In this document: positions 54,205 to 64,000 of the stretch, piece by piece
How positions within the stretch are numbered: the stretch's first letter is position 1
How the letters are laid out: each line of letters starts with the position of its first letter
Assembly (NCBI RefSeq): GCF_000524195.1
Contig: NW_020170387.1
Span: 921,816-985,815, forward strand
From: Echinococcus granulosus
Taxonomy: Eukaryota; Platyhelminthes; Cestoda; Cyclophyllidea; Taeniidae
Direction of reading: 5' to 3'
DNA length: 64,000 bases
Made by a program: the position numbers and the translations under genes
The notes under the pieces: model-generated
Seen by the model: only the letters and a program-made list of their open reading frames with translations
The model's database searches: none
What the model was told of the DNA's origin: nothing

Positions 54205-55470
54205 TTAAACAATCTAAGTGTTATGTAGCCCCCTCATCCTTTCAGTACCGTCCCCGGTGCGACCACTTATAAGCTCCTCTCGAAATTCCCAACCGGTGGT
54301 TTCCTGTCGTCGGTTATGGCATAAATCTCATCTTCGTATTCAACCGGTGGTGACCCTTTGTAGAGTCTCATCCTATTTTGATGAACGGTTATTAGCTGGG
54401 TACGCAGTTGTGCGTTGCGAACGAGGTAGTTTGTAGTTGCGGGCGCCTTCACCACCCGAAATGGGTCCTTGTCCATGGGCGATGGAACTTACGGTGTGTT
54501 CTACGTGGGGGAACCGGTCTGTAAATTTGCACTAATTCGCCTTCTCAGGATACCTTCGTCTGGCTGTGTCAGTAGTAATAATTCTGCCTGTTATAAGGTA
54601 GCCGTAAATGCTTGCGTACTATGTTAAAATTTTTTCTTATGCCTTCTTTTAGGCACAGTATATACTCTAAAACATTATTGGCTGATTCGTCGGTGTTTGG
54701 CAGGAAGATGTCGGAAGGCACTCTCATTTAACTACCTGTGAGCATCTTAAACCGAGAAACACCCGTTGATGTATGCTTTGTGGCTCTATATGCAAAAAGA
54801 ACACGCTCTAGCCTTCAATCCCAGTAACCTAGTTGTACGTCCTTAGTGAAGCCATTCAGTACTCCGATCAGGGTGCGATTCGTTCTTTTCACCTGGCCGT
54901 TGCCTTGCGGCCAATGTCTTTGAGATCTGGTAGGTCTCATATGGCTTCGTAAAGAGCCGGCTCTCAAGGTTAGGGCCTTAATTGCTCTGAACGAATTCAG
55001 GCACTTCATGCTGGCAAATCCACCTATTAAAGAAAATTGACGCAACCGTTTCAGCGTGTTGTGACTTCATGGGTTCTGCCTCAACCGCTTTCGTGGAGTA
55101 ATCCATTTAACCAAAATATATGGGTTTTCCTTCTTTGTAGGTGAAAGAGGACCCGTGATATCTGTACCTACTCCTGCCCCTGGAAAACAGGGGGGCACGG
55201 GTTGTAAAGGTACAAGGGCTGAGGGTTTGGATTTTCGAAACCGCTGCAAGCAGTACAGTTTCGGCAGAAGTCGCGTATATTTGGGATGAGCGAAGGCCAC
55301 CAGCATCTTTTACTCGAGGCACCTAGCATCCTCTTTTTACCCACGTGGCCGAGTTGCTCGTGTAACTCTTGAAGAAGTGTTTGCATTAATGAGCCAGGAA
55401 CCACTAGATACCTAGGAGACTGAACACCCTCATAGTACCATAAAATCTCATCCTTCAAAGCGAGTCTTGA
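54205..55470 (-). mobile_element. degenerate Ty3/gypsy relic, integrase end of pol
   Basis: Reading on -, from high to low. At about 55460-55170 is the integrase zinc-binding H2C2 segment (LHEQLGHVG ... CRNCTAC) with the usual 'WWPSL...I.DFC' spacing. At about 55170-55070 is the start of the integrase core (VGTDITGPLS). At about 54900-54820 is the core end (HWPQGNGQVKRTNRTL). At about 54480-54260 is the C-terminal region (DKDPFRVVKAPATTNYLVR, HQNRMRLYKG). Frames change between blocks, so it is a pseudogene. No reverse transcriptase, gag or long terminal repeat was found beside it, so it is a fragment. Its sequence differs from the relic at 18990-21560 and may belong to another lineage of the family. 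Confidence 0.85.
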
Positions 55471-56256
55471 CCAATTTTTTTAAATCCGTCTAGTTGTCTT
55501 ACAGGCCGACTGTGAAGAAATGTGGGTAAGGCAAAGGCGGAAGAGGTAATAAAGGGGAGGACCTACAATATTAAGGCTACTTTTATTCGTATGCAATTCA
55601 TAAAGTGCTATTTTAAAAATTGCCTAGGTTTAAAAAGCACTTTAATTAGGAAGGGTTTTTATTATTAGTAGAAGTTGCGCAACAAATGTATATTGATTTT
55701 TGCAGTAATTGTGTAGAAGCACAGCACTGAAAAAATGTCTCCCTAAGTTAAGGCAAGTGAAAGTGCATTACACACTCAATACTACTAACACTCTTATGCC
55801 TAAAAAGGTTTGATGGCCTACAGAAACCTGTACTTATGCAAACTTTTACTTGATGGCCAATTTTTCGTTTACGTAATCCTCCATTTCTAAAAATGCTATG
55901 TTTGCCCCATACGTTTCAGAACTTTAAGAAAAATTTGTTTTTGATATTTTTATAATATTATTACTTGGCAAGAATGCAAACTTTCTTTTTGTTGAGACTT
56001 TGTTTATACCAATCGCACGCTGAAGCGCGCCACTTGGTTCCGGTACCTGCTCATGCAGTTTTGTCGCCTTCGAGATTTTGCTCTAGGTTTTACTAAAGTT
56101 TTGACGTAAGAGATCTTTTCTGTCACCTTTGGCCAAGTCAGCCTAGGCTCCCTTTAAGCCTGATTCATCGTCGCTTTTTAGCCACTGACGCGAAATTGAA
56201 AAAGGTAGCATATCTACTTTTATCAAAAATCTAATCGTTAGAAACGTTTTCCTTGG
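55471..56256. other. spacer upstream of the SCO gene
   Basis: About 0.8 kb. The missing 5' exon of the SCO gene (mitochondrial presequence) may be here. A short ATG frame at 56053-56105 with donor GTAAGA is a candidate, but I could not join it in phase. Confidence 0.4.
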
Positions 56257-58213
56257 ATGCAATGGGGCTTTTTCTTTGCATGCACTGGAGCTGTTGCTTA
56301 CTTCAGTATGTACGCTGTTACTAGTGGCAAAGAAAGTAAGCTGGGCCTTATTAACTTTGTACGCTATAGTCGTTGCCTCAATCGGAGGCATCTTTTGTCT
56401 TATAGTAGACTTATAAGTTTTTTTGGCACTTTACATGCGTGCGTTGAAGGCTATAGTGTATTACACCATGCTTCTCTCCTGCTAACCGAATTAACTTGCA
56501 ATTTATATTTAGCGATGCAAAAGATTTCCTCCAACTTCGGTCAGATAGCGATCGGAGGGGATTTTCGGTTGCGTGATCAAACGGGGATGGAGGTTACTTT
56601 AGCTGATTTCAAAGGGAAGTGGGTTCTCGTCTATTTCGGATTCTGTCGGTGCCCTGATATTTGTCCTGAGCAACTCGAACGTCTTGTTGAAGTTCAGGAG
56701 CGGCTGGGTGATTATTTTTTTTATCCACTGGGATTGGCGTAGTGATGTGCTGTTGATCTTGTTCGTATTTTAAAGCCCTCTATGGCAAGGATAAGGACTT
56801 CGTACCTATCTTTATAACCGTGGATCCGGAGAGGGATACTCCCGAAGTTGTTGGAGAATATGTGAAGGGTGCGTCTATCCACTAATTGGAGTTTTTATGG
56901 TTTTACTAAAATTTTGCTTACTGAAGAGATATCTGTTAGCAACGTTAACTTTCACTATTTCTTGCTCTCTATACACTTACGGGTCTGTCTGGGGATTTCC
57001 TTCTCTGGTTAATGTGTCTAACTGTATTTTTTCATATCAGTAAAAAGGCTTCCGTTTAAAGGTTCATGCGTTCTTCCATGCCCATCTCGTTCAAATGTTG
57101 GGTGTATTTATGAAAAGTACTGTATTAGAGTGTCGGGGATACCCTTTTTGCATTATTGCGGTCGAGTTGAGCAATATGTTCGAGTTATACTGCCTTATAA
57201 ATGATCTTTTATATACTTTAGCTTTTCTAATATGCATTAGTTAAGAATGGAAGATTTTGCTTCACAGACATCCATGTGGTAATGTTAGCTAGAATGAAAG
57301 TTTTCAGCTTATCTGATTGGTCAAATTCTTTGCATTACCATCAGCATACCATTGGCAGCACTTTTACTTGTTGCAGGATCCTGCTTCTTTCGTTGTGTTC
57401 CAAATTTACATTGATGAGCTTTTTGTTTTAATTCAATTCAACTTAGCCCCCCTTAAAAGTGTTTTAGATAGCTATTTGGAGCAGTAGTATTTCACGGAAT
57501 GTTTGCCTGATTTTATGCGGATCGTAGGCGGGAGGATGTTTATAACCAATGGAGTTCTAATTATTTTGACCGATTGGAATGAATTTTCCTCGTTGCGTCG
57601 TTTTCTATGGAGAAGTAACACCATGTTAGCCTTCTCACACTTATATTAATGGCGTCATTATAAGAGGCATCAGCGTACACGAGTGGATTGTGTCCAACCT
57701 TTCCGACCGAAAACGCAGTTTTATTTTAACGGGATGTAGCCTGTTGTCTCGAACGCATATTGTAGAACACTTGGCGCTCGATGAGATTGACCTGTTTATT
57801 TTTTTAGAATTTTCACCAAAACTGGTCGGGCTTACGGGCTCGCCAGAGCAGATTCAGGTGACTGCAAAGCGCTACCGCATCTACTACAGCAAAGGACCAC
57901 CGGATTGTGACGGTGACTACATTGTGAGTTATCTTCCTATCCCGATTGATAAACTTTCCTTCCGAGCAGCACTATAAGCGTCATCATTATCGGGATTTTA
58001 GCTCCTTTGATTGCGTAGCTAGGTTTCCATTCTCCTTACCTGATAGCGTTGTTTTGTTGTGGCACTTATTTTTCACAAACATAGGTGGATCACACTGTGG
58101 TGATGTACCTCCTGAATCCAATGGGTGAATTCGTGGAATTCTATGGTCAGGTGAAGCCGGTGCAAGAAATTGTCCGACGGATTATGGATCATATGAAAAA
58201 GTACATAGAATGA
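56257..58213 (+). CDS. SCO1: SCO1/SCO2 copper chaperone for cytochrome c oxidase, five exons, 5' end unresolved
   Basis: SCO proteins deliver copper to the CuA site of cytochrome oxidase subunit II and are anchored in the mitochondrial inner membrane, facing the intermembrane space. Exons: 56257-56335, 56513-56707, 56776-56868, 57808-57923, 58085-58213, all in phase. Domains: one transmembrane helix ([18 protein letters not shown]), then a thioredoxin-like fold. The copper-binding CxxxC lies in [12 protein letters not shown] and the partner histidine in DHTVVMYLL. Other family motifs are [23 protein letters not shown] and YRIYYSKGP. The ATG at 56257 is the first in-frame Met of its exon, but it leaves no targeting presequence. 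An in-frame TAG directly before codon AAA at 56242 coincides with a splice acceptor (GTTAG), so an upstream coding exon is likely. Animals often have one SCO gene; I cannot separate SCO1 from SCO2. Confidence 0.93.
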
Positions 58214-58318
58214 TGAAGCGACTTCAGTGCCTTTTCATACATCCATTCATCAGTCTGCCCGGCCATCCACTCATTTTTTCTTAGCCAAATAGTGAAGTAA
58301 GACATTGTAGCTATTCCA

Positions 58319-58332
58319 CCCCCCCCCCCCCC
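58319..58332 (+). repeat. 14-nt poly-C tract in SCO 3' UTR
   Basis: An uninterrupted run of 14 C, about 105 nt after the SCO stop codon and before the AATAAA at 58393, so it should be transcribed in the 3' UTR. Confidence 0.9.
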
Positions 58333-58392
58333 ACCTCTCTGTCTTCGTATTTGTAATAACATACTTTCGCTTCTTCCTTACGTATGTGTAAA

Positions 58393-58398
58393 AATAAA
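58393..58398 (+). promoter_or_regulatory. poly(A) signal AATAAA of the SCO gene
   Basis: A canonical AATAAA about 180 nt after the SCO stop codon, on the coding strand. Confidence 0.65.
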
Positions 58399-59262
58399 AT
58401 CCGTCCGCGCGCTTAATTTTTTCACACTGTTACAAGGGTCGCGAATTTTTTGTTTGAAATAATCAATTAGTTGAAGAATGTTTCCTGTGATGCTTGTTTC
58501 TTAACTTTATGCTTTCTTTACAAGTTGCGGATTTTGCTGTGAGGCATATTTTATTTAAATGCTCCATCATACATGGAAATAGGCTTTACGAGGTAGTGGT
58601 TGTTTGCCGGTGTGCTGAAAGGGCGTGACGTCGTAACGTATTCACTGACGTTGAGGCCCGCCTACATGCGTGGATTGCGGTGCGCTGTTATTGCGACTAC
58701 TTCTAATTGGTGGCTGGGATTAGCCAATACGTCTGGTCCACATCAGGTCGTCCGGGCATTTAAAATCGTATATTCAAAAGTCACTACTTCGAGTTTAATT
58801 TCACAAATAGCTGGGTGAGTGATCGCTTTTCACTTACGCTGTCGGGGCTTTCCATTCGCTTAGCACCTTCGTAAATAGGGTCTCCAAAAGAAAATCGGCC
58901 ACCTTCAGAAGTTTTGTAACTCGAGTATCATTATTTGACTAACTGTGATTATCCTCTGACCAAGAACACGCTATATCTATTGTTGTGTGCAGGGTCAATC
59001 TATTTGCCCTACAATCTGGTACTGCCATTCATCAAAAACAGGTGGTGGGTGTCACGTGTGCGTCGCTCTCAGCGAGTTTGCTTTGTACAGACAAGAACGC
59101 GCTGCTTACTAAATAAAAGCTGAGTAACTAACGTAAGCGTCTTACGATATTTAGTTCGTTGAATTAACCATTATTGCATTCCTAGTGCAATAACGTGCAA
59201 TTTTGCTGCGGATCCCACCTTTGATCAGGGTCTTGCGTCTGTACGCAAGGAACCCAGTTTTG

Positions 59263-59485
59263 TCCATCCCCAATTCTATCTCATTCTTATTTCACAATCG
59301 TCCTTCATTAGCGTTACCATGAGTTGCGGCACNNNNNNNNNNNNNNNNNNNNNNNNNNNNNNNNNNNNNNNNNNNNNNNNNNNNNNNNNNNNNNNNNNNN
59401 NNNNNNNNNNNNNNNNNNNNNNNNNNNNNNNNTTGATGGGGTGAGTTGTACCAAAAACCGCATGAAGTATTTTGGTGGCCTGATA
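59263..59485 (+). repeat. probable dispersed repeat, copy 2 (interrupted by assembly gap)
   Basis: Flanks the 100-N gap. The left side matches about 30450-30497 and the right side matches about 31804-31836, in the same order and orientation. If the whole element were present it would be about 1.4 kb, so the gap may hide much more than 100 bases. Confidence 0.5.
59333..59432. other. assembly gap (100 N)
   Basis: 100 N, true length unknown. It lies inside copy 2 of the probable dispersed repeat. Confidence 0.99.
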
Positions 59486-62400
59486 AGTAGCATAAAATTA
59501 TTTTCAGTTTTAGACTTTATGCACAAACTGGGTAGCTTCGTGTACCAGCAGGGTTCTGATGGAGGCAGCTAATGCTGTTACTTTCCCTTTGAGGGAAACA
59601 ACAAGGAATTTTGCACCCAATTGGATAGAATTTGCTGCGATTTAGTGTTCACTTCCTGCTCGGGTGGGTTAGTTGGCTCAGCTTTGGCCCACTGACTGCA
59701 AAGGTCCGTATCGCCATACGGCCTACATAGATAGCACAAATTTTGCATTCAACCAACCGTGCCTACAGTTTATCTCGATGTAACCTTGCAAAGCTGGAGG
59801 TATTCACGACGTCGTAGTGATGTGTTCCTACAAGAGATGCGACACTAGCAGGTTTTTGTAATTGAGGATTACGATGCAGTACTACACCGGAAATACTCAC
59901 AAATGAAATAATTATAGGGAATTTTTAGGAATATAACTTGCACATCAAATTCTTATCCCTTCCACCGCGGCGTGTCTGTGTCAATGGGTTGGTGGGCTTC
60001 TGTCTTTTACTCCTCTACAATTCGCGGACGAACCCTAGTTGATGGTATCAGTTTTGGGGGAAATCCTAATGTGATTATTTTACTTGATAAAAGTAAAAAA
60101 TCTGCTTATTACCATTCGAAGTGAAAGCGAACTTCGTCCAAGAGTAAGCTCAGAACTCCAAGCCAAAATTCCCTTCTTAATACGACTATTATGAGCAAAA
60201 GTACCACTTTTGAAAACTCATCAAGCCACCTCTTTATAACCTATTTCAAACAATTGAATCAAAATTTTCAATAATTACCTTTTACAGAGGACTTACTGTG
60301 CAGAATCTCTCGATAATGGTCCATTAGAATGAATGTACATGGGCATGGCCTATTTGTTCTTTTGTCTCACTTCCCATACCCCACGCCCACTGATTTGAAG
60401 GGTAGTTAGGTTTGAGGTAGCTCCCAATTTGAAATCTTCATTGTTCTGATGGCAGCCGATTTTGAGCAATGTCAATGGTCAAAAGCGTAACTGAAGTGTG
60501 TTGTGAGTCCTCCCATAGTTGAAAAAGAAAATCTCTGCATTCAGAGTGAGTTCTTGCTCACCGGTGGAAGCCGATGATCCTACTTTCGACGGGAGCTCCG
60601 GCTTTCTTGATCATTTTGCACGGTTCGTAAAAGTGGTTCCTTCTAAAGATCCCTTTAGCAGTCGGAAAGTCATTTCGGAGCTTTCATTGGAAGTGGAAGT
60701 AACAAAGTTTGCATCGAGGATGAGCTCATATTTTATATACTTGAATGGGTGATGGTGCAAATACGAAACGAGCCATCTTATTTATGGGCAATTGGAGCTA
60801 ATCATTTTGTGTAATCACAATAACTTATTTATATATGTGAAGTGTTTGTTTGATGCACCGATACCTCACTTGATGCTTCAAATGCTTTAAACATTATATC
60901 AAGATTTTAGAAATTGATCATAAACATCATTGCTAGCCTATGAGACCCAGATAACGAAAATACTAACTTTGCTACCATACCTTATTCGTGTCTATTTGGT
61001 GGCAAAATAATGTGAGCACAGCTAGCTCCACTTAGAAAACCTAGCCCCGCACTACGAGCAAACTCTACCTTACTGCCATATAGTGTGCTTTTGTGTCTAC
61101 TTAGCAAGCGATACGTTTTTGTCAGATGATTACCTCAGTTTGGAGGAGGCATACCTGCAAACTGACGTACTTGACTCTGCTTTAACCTTTTCCATTGCAA
61201 ATAGTTTAACTGAAAACAAATAGCTAAAAGACAGGAGTGCGTAAAGTACTGTACTCCTGAGCTCAGGAACAATATTAGTAAAGTAGTGACGATCTACCTA
61301 GAGGAAAATCAAGCCCTGCACATTCAGAGTTGAGCCTAACAAGTATCAGCATACCCCAGCAAGAAGGACTAGAAATGTGTAATACTTTGGTTATTCAAAT
61401 ATCCCTTTTGGTAATGGGGCCACTTTGGGTCTCCGCCGTTGTAGTTTTGACGGGTGGACTGACATTCGGTCTACACCAGTAGCCCTCCCGCCTTTCCGTA
61501 CGCCGAATGTGTATATTCTACCCGGGTATTCTGTCTTCCTTCGTCTTTAGGGAAGTCTTGAGGCGCTACAAATACATCTGAGACTGCGTATAACTATTTT
61601 ACTAGGAAGCGACTTATCAAAGCATTCATTCTTACTCAACCATCTAGCTACTGCGACAGACCGACACATAAGTTAATTTACGTGCATCATCGTTGAGCTC
61701 AAAAGGTGTCTTAAGGATAAGTTAACCAGTGAATTACAGCTTTTACACCGACAACTTATTTGACAGAAGAGAAATATTTGCACATATTCGACACACCTCG
61801 TACAGTTTAATCTGATTTTATTGTATATAGTGTTAATTAACAACGCGTTTTTCTAAATCGAATGTAAGCTAAGCATTACCAGTACCTTCATTCTGAAGTA
61901 AAGATGACATTCTCCTCTGGGTGGTCTTTTCGAATATGTGGCGCCAGTAGCCTTATCGGCTACCGTTATAACGGGCCACCTAGCTGTGCATGTGTCTACC
62001 ATGGTAGACCTTAACTGACCGCACAAGCGTTGACAGTTGTTAGGGCCATGACTCATTCCAAAATGCGACTTTCCCTCACTTTCCGCACGGATAGGTGGGC
62101 GGTGAGGGCTGAAAACTTAAAGCCCTTAGGGGGTTTTTAAGTCCACGTCTAGGATTCAGAAACTCATTGGACGCAATCTCATACCGTTACTGCCTAAAGG
62201 CCACCCGAAAATACTCTCCTTAGAGGGGCGCGAGTTAGTAACAGCACATAAGTATTCCAATTTAAACACGATACTGGGCTTCATTGAAACATGACCTTAA
62301 CACCCGTTCTCCCACCATTTATGATTTGTTACTACAATTGTGCAGATAAACTCTTTGCAATACAGTATTTTTATAGCCTACAGATAGGGCTACACAGAAT

Positions 62401-62780
62401 TTGCTGAGATATAACGTTTTCTTTCCTTTCTTAAAAAATCTATCGATTAGTTGGGGTAAAATATTTCCAAAATAGATGTAGGCCAATTTTGACTCTTCCA
62501 CTTCAAAAAAACACCTTGAATAGCTCATTTAATTGGATATTTCCTGTCAAACTTAGTTTACTGAAACTGGCATAAGTAGGCATACAAACCTGTATTTTCC
62601 AGTGCTCTCCTCGGCCTTGAAATCTGCTGCCCCAAACCTGCCGGAAAGTAAAGATGAAAGTGACAGTAAGAAGGACTACACCCTCGTAATCCTTGCTTCA
62701 CATTCGTCAATCATGTGCTCCATTTAAAATTAGCGAGATCAATAAGATAGCGCCATCTGAGAGGCACATGCAGACGGTGA

Positions 62781-63953
62781 ATGGGGAACGACTGGTCGGC
62801 GCGAACAAAATCGGAGAAAGGGCAGGTGCTGAGTAGTCAGAGCTATGGTGAATGGTCTCCCAGTAAAACTGCATCTAGATTTCCCAGTTTTTTAGCGCCT
62901 AGACCTTTCCCTGACTTCGTTCCCAATTTCACATTCCCTAAATTCGATCCAACTCTTTTCCTGGCAGACATTGGTGCTGAAGATATAAATTTGAACAATC
63001 TTGTAAAGAAAAAGAGGCAAAACAGCGTACCCAAAAGTCGGCTCTTTGTATATGGTCCCGATAAGATGCGCTATTTGATGCAGTTTCGACCAGCAAACCC
63101 TGAATTCACATTCGTTTATGCCGAAGACAGACCCGCTGTTGAAGCTCAGAAAACGCGTTCGACTCAATCTCATGCGATTGAAAAATTTGTAAGACTCAAG
63201 GATGGCATTCTTAATAGCAAATTTTACAAGAGGACATTCATCATTGCTACAAATCAACATAAGACATCCAGCCAGGTACCCAGCTTGCACTGCGATGAAA
63301 ATTTTGAAAGCCAAATATTCATCGAGAAGGATGGCATGGAATTCCTACTGTCAATAAAGGGAGACCTAACCGTGGCAACCTATTTTAAGTATGAGGCTCC
63401 ATTCAACTATTTGGGTCTTTGTAGAGCTTCCTTGTTGATGAAAATAGACTCGGAGGGTGATATATGTCGAGTATGCTTCGATTTGGTAGACTTAGATTGT
63501 GCGAGAATAATTCTGAAGACATCAAAAAGCTCTCAGACCACAGATCCCTACATTTACTACAAAATGCGTGGTATAATCGGTTCCTCTGTGTATGTTCCTG
63601 TCCCACTCTCGACCTACTTCTACAAGGATCCGATGACTGACATTCGGCTGCAAAGCCACCGACAGCTGCTGAGGGGTGTGGAGCCTGAGTGGATGACAGA
63701 AGTGAGGCGTAAACGTCTTTGCCGCCCAAAGAAGGTAAAGGCAGATCCGAGATATCCGGGTTCCCTTGTCTCCAGCTTTATTGTGGAGCAAGGGGGATAC
63801 GTTTACAAGGCCTGCACAGGTCTCTTGAGGGCCAAGCTAATTCACGGATTTCCTCTTTATGACGAGTTTGTAAGAACACATCTTTCAGAGGAGGAAAAGT
63901 TTTCAGAAAAAGCACTTGATTTATCTGATAATCCAAGTTTTTTGAAGATTTGA
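62781..63953 (+). CDS. orphan intronless protein, 390 aa, N-myristoylation-like start
   Basis: A single long open frame, far longer than anything else outside the recognised genes. An in-frame TGA lies directly before the ATG. The start MGNDWS fits the N-myristoylation pattern (G at 2, S at 6). The next 60 residues are rich in P and F (FPSFLAPRPFPDFVPNFTFP), followed by a basic KKKR patch near residue 76. The rest looks like a folded, mostly beta domain (MRYLMQF, FLLSIKGDLTVATYF, GSSVYVPVPLSTYFY) with few low-complexity stretches. No signal peptide or transmembrane helix was seen. I do not recognise the family. It could be a lineage-specific gene or a retrocopy; further exons upstream or downstream are not excluded. 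Confidence 0.7.
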   Translation: MGNDWSARTKSEKGQVLSSQSYGEWSPSKTASRFPSFLAPRPFPDFVPNFTFPKFDPTLFLADIGAEDINLNNLVKKKRQNSVPKSRLFVYGPDKMRYLMQFRPANPEFTFVYAEDRPAVEAQKTRSTQSHAIEKFVRLKDGILNSKFYKRTFIIATNQHKTSSQVPSLHCDENFESQIFIEKDGMEFLLSIKGDLTVATYFKYEAPFNYLGLCRASLLMKIDSEGDICRVCFDLVDLDCARIILKTSKSSQTTDPYIYYKMRGIIGSSVYVPVPLSTYFYKDPMTDIRLQSHRQLLRGVEPEWMTEVRRKRLCRPKKVKADPRYPGSLVSSFIVEQGGYVYKACTGLLRAKLIHGFPLYDEFVRTHLSEEEKFSEKALDLSDNPSFLKI

Positions 63954-64000
63954 ACAGATTTCTCGGTGTTCCATACCCGCACTTTTATACAGCCACAGCT

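Larger units (their letters stand above)
58399..62780. other. gene-poor region with one assembly gap
   Basis: About 4.4 kb. I found no supported exons. It contains the second copy of the dispersed repeat (about 59263-59485) and a G+C-richer patch at about 61430-62140 with a 16-bp perfect palindrome at 61994-62009. The short open frames here (for example 58600-58818 and 60519-60752, +) show no domain. Confidence 0.55.

Noticed and set aside
59655..59720. tRNA-like start (gggttagttggctcag)
   Set aside because: No matching B box, anticodon arm or acceptor-stem complement could be found.
63403..63791. ORFs on - opposite the 390-aa orphan
   Set aside because: Shadows of the longer + frame, with broken and overlapping reading.

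Overview
This is a 64 kb piece of an animal nuclear genome, most likely a flatworm and probably a tapeworm. The evidence is GT-AG introns of very uneven size (34 nt to several kb), A+T-rich gene-poor spacers, old Ty3/gypsy debris, and metazoan multi-exon genes. The species cannot be fixed from the sequence alone. Three 100-N assembly gaps lie at 15407-15506, 30498-30597 and 59333-59432. I rebuilt the genes by checking splice sites, reading phase and recalled family conservation together. No database search was possible.

Left part (1-24 kb). The 3' portion of an XRN1-like 5'-3' exoribonuclease gene runs on + from about 126 to 5809; its 5' exons lie outside the window. On -, 13033-6603 is a nine-exon gene that joins in phase to a 607-aa MPP/PALS-type MAGUK (L27-L27-PDZ-SH3-guanylate-kinase-like). 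It shares a spacer of about 0.9 kb with ribosomal protein S5 (RPS5, + 13914-14551). A worn Ty3/gypsy pol relic covers about 18990-21560. An LRR/Ig-like single-pass membrane protein (+ 21968-24089) follows, whose first exon is joined through a 34-nt intron.

Middle (24-53.5 kb). After about 9 kb of sequence in which I see no gene, the - strand from 53455 to 32879 is one 20.6 kb gene. Eighteen exons join in phase to a 1023-aa DEAH-box helicase of the DHX36/RHAU type. It includes the N-terminal RHAU-specific G-quadruplex-binding motif, encoded alone on a 99-nt first exon.

Right part (53.5-64 kb). A second Ty3/gypsy relic lies on - at 55470-54205. A SCO1/SCO2 cytochrome-oxidase copper chaperone gene follows on + (56257-58213, with an unresolved 5' exon). 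After another empty stretch comes a single-exon 390-aa orphan with an N-myristoylation-like start (+ 62781-63953).

The genes do not form an operon or a pathway cluster. XRN1 and DHX36 both act on mRNA turnover or structure, but their proximity is probably chance. The best second-look items are the complete DHX36 model with its RSM exon, a strong intronic hairpin at 45847-45882, the membrane protein with a cytoplasmic CxxC...CxxC pair, the orphan at 62781, and a dispersed repeat that seems to underlie two of the assembly gaps.
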